From Aureimonas mangrovi (GTDB taxonomy: Bacteria > Pseudomonadota > Alphaproteobacteria > Rhizobiales > Rhizobiaceae), in assembly GCF_014058705.1 (NCBI RefSeq), contig NZ_CP059692.1, forward strand, positions 2,237,001 to 2,301,000: DNA of 64,000 nucleotides, given 5' to 3'. Positions 1 through 9,377 of this stretch are shown here, in pieces (position 1 is the stretch's first letter; every line of letters starts with the position of its first letter). Below the pieces are notes generated by a model. The model was not told the origin of the DNA. It searched no databases and was given only the letters and a program-made list of their open reading frames with translations. The position numbers and the translations under genes were made by a program.

Positions 1-1324
1 TCATCAGCTCTTCCTTCGTCACCGTCTTGTCGGTGACGTCGACCGTGGCGAGGAGGTGGTCGACGACCTTCTCCTCGTAGATCGGAGCGCGCAGGCTCTG
101 CACGGCTTCCGGCGTATTGCGGAAGTAGTCGTAGATCTGCTGCTCCTGGCCTGGGAACTGGCGGACCTGCGCCAGGACCGCGCGCTGCAGCTCCTCGTCG
201 GAGATGGTGACGCCGGCCTTCTCGCCGATTTCGGAGAGGACGAGCCCCAGGCGCACGCGGCGCTCGGCGAGCTTGCGATAGTCCGTGCGCGCCTTCTCCT
301 CGGTGGTGTCCTCGTCCTCGAAGGACTTGCCGGACTGCTCGAGCTCGCGCGACACCTGGGTCCAGATGTTGTTGAACTCGGCCTCGACCAGCTTCTCGGG
401 CAGGACGAAGTCATAGTCCTTGTCGAGCGCGTCCAGGAGCTGGCGCTTCACCTTCTGGCGCGTCTGCTGACCGAACTGGCTCTCGATCTGCTCGCGAACG
501 ACGGTGCGCAGGCGCTCCATCGATTCGAGGCCCATCTTCTTGGCCAGTTCGTCGTCGAGCTCGAGCTCGCCCGGTGCCGCGACCTCCTTGACCGTGACGT
601 CGAAGACAGCTGACTTGCCGGCGAGATGCGCCGCGCCGTAGTCCTCGGGAAAGTCGACATTGACCTTGATCTCGTCACCAGCCTTCACGCCGATGAGCTG
701 GTCCTCGAAGCCCGGGATGAACTGGCCCGAGCCGAGCACGAGGTTGGAATCGGTCGCGGAGCCGCCCTGGAACGGCTCGTCGTCGATCTTGCCGACGAAG
801 TCCATCGTGACGCGGTCGCCCTCGGCGGCCTTGCCCTTCTTGGTCTCGTACTCGCGGGCGTTCTCTGCGATCCGCCGGACCTGCTCTTCCACCTCCTCGT
901 CGGCGATCTCGACGACGGGACGCTCGATCTTGATGTCCTTGGTCTCCTTCAGCTCGAAGGAGGGCAGCGTCTCGTAGGCAAGCGTGAACTTGAAGTCGCC
1001 CTCGCCCCGCAGAACCTTGTCGGCCTCGGCCTCGTCTTCCGTCATCTGGATTTCGGGCTGCATCGCGGAGCGCTCGTTGCGCTCGGCGATGACGTTGCGC
1101 GGCGTCTCGTTGATGATCTGGTTCACGATCTCGGCCATGAACTGCCGGCCATACGTCTTGCGCATGTGCGACATGGGCACCTTGCCCGGCCGGAAGCCCT
1201 TCAACTGGACGCGATCCTTCGTCTCGAAGAGACGCGTCTGCAGCCGAGCCTCAAGATCCGAAGCCGGCACGACGATCTCGATCTCGCGCTTCAGGCCCTC
1301 GGCCTTGGTTTCCGTTACCTGCAT
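1..1324 (-). CDS. tig: Trigger factor (partial, C-terminus beyond window)
   Basis: Ribosome-associated peptidyl-prolyl isomerase and chaperone that binds nascent chains at the exit tunnel. The 441 visible residues begin MQVTET and carry the ribosome-docking GFRPGKVP signature near residue 44, followed by the FKBP-type PPIase domain ([11 protein letters not shown], then [10 protein letters not shown]) and the helical C-terminal chaperone arms. The frame runs off position 1, so the last few dozen residues are missing. The start is a tandem ATG-ATG (1327 or 1324); the second gives better spacing to the upstream AAAGGG and matches the family N-terminus. tRNA-Leu lies just upstream on the same strand. 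Confidence 0.97.
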   Translation of the reverse strand, partial: MQVTETKAEGLKREIEIVVPASDLEARLQTRLFETKDRVQLKGFRPGKVPMSHMRKTYGRQFMAEIVNQIINETPRNVIAERNERSAMQPEIQMTEDEAEADKVLRGEGDFKFTLAYETLPSFELKETKDIKIERPVVEIADEEVEEQVRRIAENAREYETKKGKAAEGDRVTMDFVGKIDDEPFQGGSATDSNLVLGSGQFIPGFEDQLIGVKAGDEIKVNVDFPEDYGAAHLAGKSAVFDVTVKEVAAPGELELDDELAKKMGLESMERLRTVVREQIESQFGQQTRQKVKRQLLDALDKDYDFVLPEKLVEAEFNNIWTQVSRELEQSGKSFEDEDTTEEKARTDYRKLAERRVRLGLVLSEIGEKAGVTISDEELQRAVLAQVRQFPGQEQQIYDYFRNTPEAVQSLRAPIYEEKVVDHLLATVDVTDKTVTKEELM

Positions 1325-1402
1325 CATGCACCCTTTAGCTCTGACCGGGGCCGACGGCCCGCAGATGGTCGTTCCGTGTCGCGTTCGCGATGAATGTTCT
1401 TC

Positions 1403-1487
1403 TGGTGCGGGTGGAGGGACTCGAACCCCCACGCTGTTAGGCGCTTGGACCTAAACCAAGTGCGTCTACCAATTCCGCCACACCCGC
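1403..1487 (-). tRNA. tRNA-Leu (anticodon UAG)
   Basis: Read on the minus strand this folds as a class II tRNA. It has acceptor GCGGGTG paired with CACCCGC, D-loop sequence TGGTAGACGC, anticodon stem CTTGG/CCAAG around loop TTTAGGT (anticodon TAG), a long variable arm, T-loop GTTCGAGTCC, and an encoded CCA at 1403-1405. It reads CUA and probably other CUN codons. It lies about 80 bases upstream of tig on the same strand. Confidence 0.97.
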
Positions 1488-1737
1488 TCGGCCATGAAGA
1501 CAGCCGTCGCGCGGCGCGCGTTCTATATCACCGGCGTTTTCAGCGTCAAACCGCAAAGTGGGCCTCTGTGCGATCCCTCGGATGCGGACCTTCCCTACCG
1601 CAATGCACAAAGCGCAGACCTGCCATGCGGAACGAACGCTGGTGAGAAAACCACCTCCCGCCTATCTCTCAACCATCGAAGCGGGGCGACAAACTCCGGT
1701 TCAAACGATTAGATCAGGAAAGGGAAAGGGCGCAGAC

Positions 1738-1881
1738 ATGAACCTCGTTCGTTCCTACGGCAACTGGCGGCGTTACCGCGAGACCTGCAGCGAGCTGAAC
1801 AAGCTGACGTCTCGCGAACTCTCCGACCTCGGTATCGCGCGCTCGGACATCCCGCGTCTTGCACGCGAGGCGACGCGCTGA
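1738..1881 (+). CDS. DUF1127 small protein (CcaF1-like)
   Basis: A 47-residue basic protein beginning MNLVRSYGNWRRYRET with the DUF1127 core L-x-x-L-T-x-R-E-L-x-D-L-G-I-x-R-x-D-I at its C-terminal half. Small DUF1127 proteins are common in alphaproteobacteria; the Rhodobacter sphaeroides member CcaF1 is an RNA-binding protein involved in sRNA maturation and RNA turnover, and its gene is cotranscribed with the CcsR sRNAs that follow it. The same arrangement exists here: the stop codon is only about 12 bases before the first hairpin of a tandem anti-SD RNA array. The ATG at 1738 is preceded by a purine-rich AGGAAAGGGAAAGGG stretch. The RNA-related role is inferred from the family and context. 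Confidence 0.88.
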   Translation: MNLVRSYGNWRRYRETCSELNKLTSRELSDLGIARSDIPRLAREATR

Positions 1882-1892
1882 CAGTCAAGGGT

Positions 1893-2002
1893 TTCGCCAC
1901 GGTCCATCCTCCTCCCAGGACCGTAGCGGATGAGCCTCTCGCATCCTCCTCCCAGCGAGAGGCACCTAACGGTGCCCGTCGGTCCTCCCCCGACGGGCAC
2001 CG
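1893..2002 (+). ncRNA. Cuckoo/CcsR (alpha-r14) type sRNA, unit 1
   Basis: Three consecutive hairpins. Hairpin 1 (1899-1924, stem ACGGTCC/GGACCGT, with an outer stem 1893-1897/1926-1930) and hairpin 2 (1934-1963, perfect 9-bp stem GCCTCTCGC/GCGAGAGGC) each expose CCTCCTCCC in the loop (1908-1916 and 1945-1953). Hairpin 3 (1970-2002) is a perfect 13-bp stem with loop TCCTCCC and looks like a terminator or processing hairpin without a strong T-run. Paired anti-Shine-Dalgarno loops directly downstream of a DUF1127 gene define the cuckoo RNA family (CcsR in Rhodobacter, alpha-r14 in rhizobia), whose members are stress-induced. Exact RNA ends cannot be seen. Confidence 0.87.
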
Positions 2003-2015
2003 AAAAGATCCAGAG

Positions 2016-2129
2016 ATTCGCAGCGGCCCATCCTCCTCCCAGGGCCGAAGCGAATAGAGCCTCTCGCATCCTCCTCCCAGCGAGAGGCCACCAAACGACA
2101 CCCGCCGGTCCTCCCCCGGCGGGTGTTGT
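2016..2129 (+). ncRNA. Cuckoo/CcsR (alpha-r14) type sRNA, unit 2
   Basis: A second copy of the three-hairpin unit. Hairpin 4 (2024-2047, CGGCCC/GGGCCG, with outer stem ATTCGC/GCGAAT at 2016-2021/2050-2055) and hairpin 5 (2059-2088, stem identical to hairpin 2) carry CCTCCTCCC loops at 2032-2040 and 2070-2078. Hairpin 6 (2095-2129) is a 14-bp stem with one G-U pair and loop TCCTCCC, followed by a short T-run (CGTTT), and is the likely end of the transcript. Stem sequences of hairpins 1 and 4 differ yet keep pairing, which supports a selected RNA structure. trmFO starts 87 bases downstream. Confidence 0.87.
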
Positions 2130-2215
2130 CGTTTGACGTTCTCCTCGTCGACGCCTTGCCGCGCCACCGAAGCTGCCGCCTTTCATGCCGAGGCGCCGGA
2201 TGGTATGACGCCGGC

Positions 2216-3628
2216 ATGTCGAAAGAACCCATTCACATCGTCGGCGGCGGCCTCGCCGGCTCCGAGGCCGCGTGGCAGATCGCATCGGCCGGCGTTCCGG
2301 TCGTGCTGCACGAGATGCGCGGCGTCACGGGCACGGACGCACACCAGACCGATGCCCTGGCCGAGCTCGTCTGCTCCAATTCCTTCCGCTCGGACGACGC
2401 GACCGCCAATGCCGTGGGCGTCATCCATGCCGAGATGCGCTTGGCCGGCTCGCTCATCATGCGGTGCGCCGACGAGAACCAGGTTCCGGCGGGCGGCGCG
2501 CTCGCGGTCGATCGCGAGGGTTTCGCGGCAGCCGTCACCGGCACGCTGGAAGCCCATCCGCTGGTCGAGATCCGGCGCGAGGAGATTTCCGGCCTCCCGC
2601 CTCAAGAATGGGGCCGGACGATCATCGCGACCGGACCGCTGACGGCGCCGGCGCTGGCCGAATCCATCCGCGCGGAGACGGGCGGCGATGCACTCGCCTT
2701 CTTCGACGCGATCGCGCCGATCGTCCATTTCGACACGATCGATCTCGACAAGGCCTGGTTCCAGTCGCGCTACGACAAGGTGGGCCCCGGGGGCACGGGC
2801 AAGGACTATCTCAACTGCCCGATGGACAAGGCGCAGTACGAGGCTTTCGTCGCTGCACTGACTGCCGGCGAGAAGACCGAGTTCCGCGAGTGGGAAGGCA
2901 CGCCCTATTTCGACGGCTGCCTGCCGATAGAGATCATGGCCGAGCGCGGCTCCGAGACGCTGCGCCACGGGCCCATGAAGCCGATGGGGCTCACCAACGC
3001 GCACCAGCCCGACATCAAGGCCTATGCCGTCGTCCAGCTTCGCCAGGACAACGCGCTCGGCACGCTCTACAACATGGTCGGTTTTCAGACGAAGCTGAAA
3101 TACGCCGAGCAGGTGCGCATCTTCCGTACGATCCCCGGGCTCGAGAACGCGGAGTTCGCCCGGCTCGGCGGCCTGCATCGCAACACCTATCTCGACAGCC
3201 CGCGCCTTCTCGACGGCACGCTGCGGCTCAAATCGCGCCCGCAGCTTCGCTTCGCCGGCCAGATCACTGGCTGCGAGGGCTATGTGGAATCGGCCTCCGT
3301 CGGTCTGATGGCCGGGCGCTTTGCGGCGGCGGAGGCGCTCGGGCGCGCCGTCACGCCGCCGCCTGCGACCACTGCGATGGGCGCACTTCTGGGTCATATC
3401 ACCGGCGGCCACATCCTGGCCGAGGAAGAGGGCGGCAAACGTTCCTTCCAGCCGATGAACGTCAATTTCGGGCTGTTCCCGCCGGTGGAGGTCCCGCGCG
3501 AGGAAGGCAAGCGGCTGCGCGGAAAAGAAAAGACCATCGCCAAACGGCGCGCGCTCTCCGCCCGAGCGCTCGCGGACTTCGCGGTCTGGCTCGACGGGCA
3601 GTCTGCCTCAGCCGCCGCTGCCGCCTGA
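2216..3628 (+). CDS. trmFO: Methylenetetrahydrofolate-tRNA-(uracil-5-)-methyltransferase TrmFO
   Basis: FAD- and folate-dependent enzyme that makes 5-methyluridine at position 54 of the tRNA T-loop. The 470-residue protein starts [19 protein letters not shown], with a GxGxxG-type FAD-binding site at residues 9-14, then the family segments [18 protein letters not shown] and [11 protein letters not shown], and ends in the conserved [10 protein letters not shown] region. The ATG at 2216 gives the family N-terminus; no strong SD is visible. The last 21 bases overlap the DUF4153 gene tail to tail. Confidence 0.97.
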   Translation: MSKEPIHIVGGGLAGSEAAWQIASAGVPVVLHEMRGVTGTDAHQTDALAELVCSNSFRSDDATANAVGVIHAEMRLAGSLIMRCADENQVPAGGALAVDREGFAAAVTGTLEAHPLVEIRREEISGLPPQEWGRTIIATGPLTAPALAESIRAETGGDALAFFDAIAPIVHFDTIDLDKAWFQSRYDKVGPGGTGKDYLNCPMDKAQYEAFVAALTAGEKTEFREWEGTPYFDGCLPIEIMAERGSETLRHGPMKPMGLTNAHQPDIKAYAVVQLRQDNALGTLYNMVGFQTKLKYAEQVRIFRTIPGLENAEFARLGGLHRNTYLDSPRLLDGTLRLKSRPQLRFAGQITGCEGYVESASVGLMAGRFAAAEALGRAVTPPPATTAMGALLGHITGGHILAEEEGGKRSFQPMNVNFGLFPPVEVPREEGKRLRGKEKTIAKRRALSARALADFAVWLDGQSASAAAAA

Positions 3629-5398
3629 CGGCCACTGCGACGCGCGCAGGAGGATTGTGAAGCCGAGGCCGATCGGGGCGTCGGTCCGGTCGAGCGTCAG
3701 CGATTCGACGCGCAGGCGCGCCGACCGCCCGCCACGCGAGACGAGATCCAACACAGGCGCATCGACCGGATCGGTGCCGAAGAGATCTTCGGGCAAGGCG
3801 GCAATGGTCTGCGCCAGATCGAAACGATCATCGATCGCACGGAACCGCACGACGAGCCCTTGGCCATCGAGCCAGGCCGCCAGTTCCTGCGCGTCCACGG
3901 CACGATTGCCGGTCGTGTCCAGCGGATGCGCGTAGAGGCCGGTGACAGCGAGGTCGTAACCCGCGAGCGGCAATGGTCTTGCGCCGAAGGTCGAAATGCC
4001 GCGCGTTTCGGCCACGCCGGGCGCCGAGAACGACAGGCCGAGCGCGGCCAGAACCGCTCGCGTGCCCGCCTCGCCCGATCGCGTTGCGGCCGCCAGCGCC
4101 TCCGCGCGCTCGGGCGGTATGAACGGCTCCAGCCGAGACAACTGTCCGACATCGCCCAGCGCCGAGATCCGCGAGCGCAGTTCCAGCGGCTCGCGACGCT
4201 CCAGACCCTCAAGGCGCAGGCGCCCACCCTCCACGAAGCGCGATTCGATCAGCGCGATCTGGCTGCGACCGACGATATTACCGACGCTCCACGGCCCAGC
4301 GACCGACAGAGCTAGAAGCAGGGGCGCGACCGCATAGATCCAGCGAATGTCGCCCCGCGTTGGCCCGAACGCTTGAAGAATAACCGCGCCCGCGACGCCG
4401 CTCCCCGTGAGCGCCAGGAAGTAACGGGGCGCCGTGACGCCCTCCCCGCCAATCCGCAGCCAGAGCGCATAGGCAAGAAGCGCCAGCGGTACCACGAGCA
4501 TCGCCGCCCAGAGGCGCCCGAAGAGCCGTGCGGGCAGCGCACCGCGCTCCAGGAACGGGTCGATCGCGATTCGAACGCCGAGAACGAGAAGCGAGAAGAA
4601 GCTGACGATCCAGCCGATCTCGCCTGCCGGCACTTCTCCCGTCAGCAGGATACGCCCGGCATACAGATGCAGGACGAGCGCCGTGACGAGCGCAAGCGGC
4701 GCGGCCACCCAGTCGAAGAGGGGACGCACCACCGTAACAAGCTTCTCCTCGCCAAGCGGTCCGGCTTCCGGGCTGGTGTCGCGCGCCGGCACACGGCCGA
4801 GCGCGAAGAGCGGACCGACCAGCGTGAACGACGTGACGAGGATATGCTCGTAGGCGCGGTTCGAGAGGCCGACGTCGAAGAGGAAACGGACCATCTCCAG
4901 GATGGCGAAAAAGCCGGCGACAAAGAGCAGAATTGAGAAGAAGGCGAGCGTGACGCCAACGATCGTCCACAGGCTGTGCCACCAGAAGGCACCCGACGAC
5001 CCATGTCGCAGGAAGGGGGCAAGCGGCACGCACAGGATCGAGGCGCAGATGAGGGCCGGCGCGAAGAGGAGAAGCGGGCGCCCGAACCAGACCAACAGCG
5101 CCAGCGAGAGGCCCACCATAACGGGCAATGCAGCCAGAGCGAACGGCCGCGCTGTGAGCAGGGGCTCCAGGCCCGCGCGTGCGGCGACGGAAGCCGCGCC
5201 CGCAACCGCGATGGCGGACAGGAGCCGCGTCAGGTCAAGCCCGACGTCGAGACGTGCGACCTCGAGGTTGGCCAGGACGGAGAAAAGCAGGATCAGGACG
5301 GCGGCGAGCGGGAAGCGCATCGTTGCCAGAAACGCGCCGGTGCCCAGACCACGCAGGACTGCCGCGCTCCTGCGAAATGGGCCCGCGAGCCCCATCAT
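3608..5398 (-). CDS. DUF4153 domain membrane protein
   Basis: A 596-residue protein with about ten hydrophobic segments in its first 400 residues and a soluble C-terminal part of about 190 residues. The N-terminal half matches the DUF4153 pattern of polytopic membrane proteins; no function is established for the family. The start is an ATG overlapping the TGA of the upstream gene (ATGA, 5395-5398), which implies translational coupling with the squalene/phytoene-synthase-like gene. The last 21 bases overlap trmFO on the opposite strand. Confidence 0.85.
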   Translation of the reverse strand: MMGLAGPFRRSAAVLRGLGTGAFLATMRFPLAAVLILLFSVLANLEVARLDVGLDLTRLLSAIAVAGAASVAARAGLEPLLTARPFALAALPVMVGLSLALLVWFGRPLLLFAPALICASILCVPLAPFLRHGSSGAFWWHSLWTIVGVTLAFFSILLFVAGFFAILEMVRFLFDVGLSNRAYEHILVTSFTLVGPLFALGRVPARDTSPEAGPLGEEKLVTVVRPLFDWVAAPLALVTALVLHLYAGRILLTGEVPAGEIGWIVSFFSLLVLGVRIAIDPFLERGALPARLFGRLWAAMLVVPLALLAYALWLRIGGEGVTAPRYFLALTGSGVAGAVILQAFGPTRGDIRWIYAVAPLLLALSVAGPWSVGNIVGRSQIALIESRFVEGGRLRLEGLERREPLELRSRISALGDVGQLSRLEPFIPPERAEALAAATRSGEAGTRAVLAALGLSFSAPGVAETRGISTFGARPLPLAGYDLAVTGLYAHPLDTTGNRAVDAQELAAWLDGQGLVVRFRAIDDRFDLAQTIAALPEDLFGTDPVDAPVLDLVSRGGRSARLRVESLTLDRTDAPIGLGFTILLRASQWPSGGSGG

Positions 5399-6276
5399 GC
5401 CGTTGTCTGCCGGGCGCGCAGCGCGCGCCAGTAGAGAAAGCTGCGCCTGAACGGTCCGACGCCGCGCGGCGGCGATGCCGGGCGGCTCCCGATCGCGCCT
5501 GCGGCCGCCTGCAACCGCGCCGGGACGAGCGTGACCGGCAGGAACGCGGGCCGAACGCTCCGCGGCAGCGCCGGCCAAAGGCGACGAGCCTTGGCATGAT
5601 GCTCCGTGGCGAGCGCCATCAGCGCCTGCGTCACCGGGCTGTCCTGGCTCGGTTCGGCCGCCCACTGCGCGCGCGTGACACCCGCCGCCTCGAAGATCTC
5701 GTCCGGCACGAAGGCTTGCGCGCGCTCCGGCCGCGTCACGCCGCGCTCCAGAACGGTGGCGATCGTCAGAGCGACGCCGGCATGGCCGGCGATATCGGCG
5801 CAGCGCTGGGCCGCGTTGCGGTCTAGGATCATCGCGGCCAGCATCAGAATCGTCGATGCGGTCTCTCCCGCATAGGCTTCCAACGCGGTGCGGTCCGGCA
5901 TGGTGTCGTCATAGAGGTCGAAGATGCGGGCGTCGATCAGGCGCTCCGCGATCGCAACCGGCAGATCGAACCGGCGCATCGTCGCCATGAACGCGCCGGC
6001 CACGGGCGAGCCCTCCCCGGCCGCCAGCGGATCGACCGCGTCCGAGGCGAGCCGGTCGCGCCACCATTGCAACCGGATCTCGCCCGGCAGCGCCTGGTTG
6101 ACGTGATCCCGCACGCTCGCGGTCTCGCGATCGAACGCGTAGAGTGCGGCGAGCGGTCCTTGCGCATCCGCCGGCGCGAAGGCCAGGGCGACGGCGCGAT
6201 CAGGATCCGCCCTTCGCAGCTCTTCGAGGCAATGTGCGAAGGCCGCGTCGAGCTTTGCTTCGGACGACCCGCTCAC
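5395..6276 (-). CDS. Squalene/phytoene synthase family protein (NDUFAF6-like)
   Basis: 293 residues with the trans-isoprenyl diphosphate synthase fold signature. The helix carrying LYAFDRETASVRD stands where true synthases have their first Asp-rich motif, but the canonical DxxxD is not intact, and the second motif region reads DIAGHAGVALTI. This favours the NDUFAF6-type subgroup (mitochondrial complex I assembly factor relatives) over a carotenoid or squalene synthase. The start is GTG at 6276, overlapping the stop of the Mth938 gene by four bases (GTGA); the 3' end overlaps DUF4153 by four. No carotenoid or hopanoid genes are nearby. Confidence 0.8.
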   Translation of the reverse strand: MSGSSEAKLDAAFAHCLEELRRADPDRAVALAFAPADAQGPLAALYAFDRETASVRDHVNQALPGEIRLQWWRDRLASDAVDPLAAGEGSPVAGAFMATMRRFDLPVAIAERLIDARIFDLYDDTMPDRTALEAYAGETASTILMLAAMILDRNAAQRCADIAGHAGVALTIATVLERGVTRPERAQAFVPDEIFEAAGVTRAQWAAEPSQDSPVTQALMALATEHHAKARRLWPALPRSVRPAFLPVTLVPARLQAAAGAIGSRPASPPRGVGPFRRSFLYWRALRARQTTA

Positions 6277-6659
6277 TCGACGGCAACGAGCGCGGCGCCG
6301 ACCGGCCGTCCCTCCGAGAGCATGATGTTGTAGGTGCGCACCGCCGCGCCCGTCGACATCGGATCGACCGAGATGCTGGCGCGGCGGAAGCGCTCCATGA
6401 GCGCCGGCGGCAGGCGCCGGATTTCGGGACCCGTGCCGAACAGCATGAAGCGGATGCCTTCGGCTTCGTTTAGCGCCTTCAGGAGCCGCTCGCCCTCGAA
6501 GGGCCGCTCCACCGTCGCCCCCCAGCCATAGAGACCGGACGGCAGGCAGAGGAGCGAGCCACGATGCGACATGTCGGCGAAGCGGAAGCCGCCGTTGCCG
6601 TAGGAGTCGATCGGCGCGGGACGCGGATAATGCGCGTCTCGTACGCTCGTCTCGGACAT
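6273..6659 (-). CDS. Mth938-like (DUF498) protein, NDUFAF3-like
   Basis: 128 residues matching the Mth938 fold: SYGNGGFRFADMSHRGSLLC near the N-terminus, VERPFEGERLL in the middle, and FGTGPEIRRLPPAL followed by MSTGAAVRTYNIMLSEGRPVGAAL at the end. The human homologue NDUFAF3 is a complex I assembly factor, and association of this family with sec genes in alphaproteobacteria has been noted. It begins eight bases after secDF ends and overlaps the next gene by four bases, so it is probably cotranscribed with secDF. Confidence 0.87.
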   Translation of the reverse strand: MSETSVRDAHYPRPAPIDSYGNGGFRFADMSHRGSLLCLPSGLYGWGATVERPFEGERLLKALNEAEGIRFMLFGTGPEIRRLPPALMERFRRASISVDPMSTGAAVRTYNIMLSEGRPVGAALVAVE

Positions 6660-6667
6660 GGCGGGCC

Positions 6668-9274
6668 TCAGGTCCGGCCCTGCGGGGTGGGCGTGCTCCC
6701 GGTGATCTCGCCGCGCCTGTCGACCTCCTCCTCGATCACCTCACCCTTCGCATTGGTCTTGCGAAGCTGGAAGAAGATCAGAACCGGCGCCGCAATGAAG
6801 ATCGACGAGTAGATGCCGACGAGTACGCCGACGATCATCGGGGCGACGAAGGTCTGAATGACGCCACCGCCGAAGACGTAGAGCGCCACAAGTGCGAGCA
6901 GCGTCGTCGCGGCCGTCAGGATCGTGCGAGACAGCGTCTCGTTGAGAGAGAGGTCGATTACGTCCGAGATCGTCATCTTCTTGAACTTGCGCAGATTCTC
7001 GCGGATTCGGTCGAATACCACGACCGTATCGTTCAGCGAGTACCCGATCACCGTGAGGATGGCGGCGATGGTGGACAGGTTGAACTCGAGCTGCGTCACG
7101 ACGAGGAACCCGAGCACCATCAGCGCATCGTGCGCGGTCGCGACAAGGGCGCCGATCGCGAACTGCCACTCGAACCGCACCCAGACATAGAAGGAGATGC
7201 CAGCGAGTGCGCCGAGAAGGCCGAGAATCGCGGCCAAGGCCAGTTCGCCGGAAACCGTCGGGCCCACCACTTCGACACGCGAGAGGTCGTAATCGGCCTC
7301 CAGCGCGCCACGTACCGCGTTGATGCTCGTCTGCGGCGTCTGCTGATCGACCTCCTGCACGGCGTAGCGGATCAGGACGTCGCTCGGCGAGCCGAATTCC
7401 TGAACCTGCACATCGCCTTCCACGAGACCGGACAGGTCGGCGCGGATCTGCGCAACGTCCGCCTCGCCTGTCTTGGCGCGGGCTTCGATGACCGTACCGC
7501 CCGTGAAGTCGATGCCGTAGTTCACCCCTGTAGCCGCGAAGCCCGCAACGGCTCCGAGCGACAGCGCAAGTGTGGCGCCGAACCCCCATTTGCGCACCGC
7601 CATGAATCGCAAACGCGTGCCGTGCGGGATCGGCGAGACCCACCCGCGTGGGACTTCCTTCGGGCGGCGGCGCTTGACCCAGTAGGACACCAGCCAGCGC
7701 GTCAGGGTCAGGGCCGTGAAGATGGTCGTGAAGATGCCGAGCGCGAGCGTGACGGCAAAGCCGCGCACCGGACCGGAGCCGAGGAAGAACAGGATGCCGG
7801 CTGCGATCAGCGACGTGATGTTGGCATCCATGATGGTGCCGAGGGCCTTGTTGAAGCCCGCATCGATCGCCTGGATCACCGAGCGGCCGGCCCGCCGCTC
7901 TTCCAGAATGCGCTCGTAGATCAGCACGTTCGAATCGACCGCCATGCCCATCGTCAGCACGATGCCCGCGATGCCGGGAAGGGTCAGCGTGGCGCCGAGG
8001 AACGACAGGAGTGCGACGAGGATGATCACGTTGGCGATCAGCGCCACGTTCGCGATCAACCCGAGGAAGCCGTAGCAGACGATCATGAAGACGACGACGA
8101 AGACAGCCGCGACGATCGCCGCGAGCTGACCGGCCTCGACCGAATCGGCGCCTAGCCCGGGTCCGACCGTCCGCTCCTCGATGATGTCGAGCGTCGCCGG
8201 CAGCGCGCCCGCGCGCAGGAGCACCGCAAGATCGTTAGCCGACTGAACGGTGAAATTGCCGGAGATCTGCGCCTGACCACCGAGGATCGGCTCGTTGATG
8301 TTGGGCGCCGAGAGCACCTGATTGTCGAGCACGATCGCGAAGGGCCGGTTCACATTCTGCTGCGTGACCGCGCCGAACTGCTGGGCCCCGCGCGAATCGA
8401 AGGTGATGTTCACCACCGGCTCGTTCGTCTGCGAGTTGAAGCCGGCCTGTGCGCCGCTCAGATTCTCGCCCGAGACCATCACCTGACGCTGCACAAGGAT
8501 GGGGAACGGCGGATCGTCGGTCGTGTAGAGGAGTTCCGTTCCGGCCGGTGCGCGGGCGCTGCCCGAAGCCACGGCCTCTGCCGAGTTCTGCGTGTCCACG
8601 AGCCGGAACGTAAGCTGCGCGGTCTGATCGAGAAGCGCTGCGAGGCGATCGGGATCCTGCAGACCAGGGACCTGCACCATGATGCGGTCGAGACCCTGGG
8701 CTTGGATGATCGGTTCCGTGGTTCCGACCTCATCGACGCGCCGGCGAACGACCTCGATCGACTGCGCTACGGCGTTTGAAAGCCGGTAGTTGATGCCCTC
8801 GTCCGTCAGCGTGAGGTTGAAAACCCCCGGCTGCGGCTCGGCGAGGGACAGTTCGGTGACCGAACCGCCCGTGAGCATGCCCGACGAAACGGGCGCAAGG
8901 AGCTGCTGGAGCGCGGTGCGTGCTGCGGCAGACTGCGAGGGATCGCGCAGGCGGAAGTCGATCCGCTGCCCCTCGTCCGAAAGGCCGCTATAGGCGATGC
9001 CGGCACCGCGCAGGGCCTGTCGCACCTGATCGCGCGTGTTCTGCAGACGCTCGGCGACGAGCGAGGCACGGTCGACTTCCAGGAGGAGGTACGAACCGCC
9101 CTGCAGATCGAGGCCAAGCGTCATCGGCTGGCTCGGCATGAAGGACGGCAGGGCGTCGATCTGGCGCTGGCTCAGGACGTTCGGAAGCGCAGCCAGCACC
9201 CCGAGTGCGACGATCAGCCAGATAAGTATCGTCTTCCAGCGCGTGAAATGCAGCATGATCGGCCCGATCGACAT
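6668..9274 (-). CDS. secDF: Protein translocase subunit SecDF (fused)
   Basis: 868-residue fusion of SecD (roughly residues 1-530) and SecF (roughly 550-868), accessory subunits that use the proton motive force to pull exported proteins out of SecYEG. The SecD part has an N-terminal TM, a periplasmic domain with LGLDLQGGSYLLLEVD near residue 55, and the conserved membrane segment with MGMAVDSNVLIYERI. The SecF part has GIDFTGGTVIEAR and GYSLNDTVVVFDRIRE. A downstream ATG at 9256 (MLHFTRWKT) is the more typical SecD start; neither candidate has a clear SD. yajC is upstream and the Mth938 gene downstream on the same strand. Confidence 0.97.
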   Translation of the reverse strand: MSIGPIMLHFTRWKTILIWLIVALGVLAALPNVLSQRQIDALPSFMPSQPMTLGLDLQGGSYLLLEVDRASLVAERLQNTRDQVRQALRGAGIAYSGLSDEGQRIDFRLRDPSQSAAARTALQQLLAPVSSGMLTGGSVTELSLAEPQPGVFNLTLTDEGINYRLSNAVAQSIEVVRRRVDEVGTTEPIIQAQGLDRIMVQVPGLQDPDRLAALLDQTAQLTFRLVDTQNSAEAVASGSARAPAGTELLYTTDDPPFPILVQRQVMVSGENLSGAQAGFNSQTNEPVVNITFDSRGAQQFGAVTQQNVNRPFAIVLDNQVLSAPNINEPILGGQAQISGNFTVQSANDLAVLLRAGALPATLDIIEERTVGPGLGADSVEAGQLAAIVAAVFVVVFMIVCYGFLGLIANVALIANVIILVALLSFLGATLTLPGIAGIVLTMGMAVDSNVLIYERILEERRAGRSVIQAIDAGFNKALGTIMDANITSLIAAGILFFLGSGPVRGFAVTLALGIFTTIFTALTLTRWLVSYWVKRRRPKEVPRGWVSPIPHGTRLRFMAVRKWGFGATLALSLGAVAGFAATGVNYGIDFTGGTVIEARAKTGEADVAQIRADLSGLVEGDVQVQEFGSPSDVLIRYAVQEVDQQTPQTSINAVRGALEADYDLSRVEVVGPTVSGELALAAILGLLGALAGISFYVWVRFEWQFAIGALVATAHDALMVLGFLVVTQLEFNLSTIAAILTVIGYSLNDTVVVFDRIRENLRKFKKMTISDVIDLSLNETLSRTILTAATTLLALVALYVFGGGVIQTFVAPMIVGVLVGIYSSIFIAAPVLIFFQLRKTNAKGEVIEEEVDRRGEITGSTPTPQGRT

Positions 9275-9326
9275 TCAGGATGCGGGGCGAGGAGTCCCGG
9301 TCTTCGAACCGCAAGATAAAGGTTGA

Positions 9327-9351
9327 GGCCGCGCGGCTAAACCGTGCGGCC
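9327..9351 (-). terminator. Hairpin between yajC and secDF
   Basis: A 10-bp inverted repeat, GGCCGCGCGG (9327-9336) with CCGTGCGGCC (9342-9351), lies in the 103-base gap between yajC and secDF. There is no T-run on the minus strand. It may attenuate readthrough or stabilise the yajC message rather than act as a full terminator. Confidence 0.35.
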
Positions 9352-9377
9352 GTCTGCGCAATTGACCGTTAAAACGG

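Noticed and set aside
1394-1712. Short plus-strand frames across and after tRNA-Leu
   Set aside because: They overlap the tRNA on the opposite strand, lack SD sites and show no protein-like pattern.
1899-2125. Repeated CCTCC-loop hairpins read as a CRISPR array or protein-coding repeat
   Set aside because: Spacing is irregular, each unit is self-complementary, there are no unique spacers or cas genes, and the frames through it (for example 1930-2136) are Pro/Arg shadows of the repeats.
5395-6276. Carotenoid or hopanoid biosynthesis gene
   Set aside because: Although it has the squalene/phytoene synthase fold, the first Asp-rich motif is not intact, no partner genes occur nearby, and the linkage to secDF and Mth938 points to the NDUFAF6-like group.
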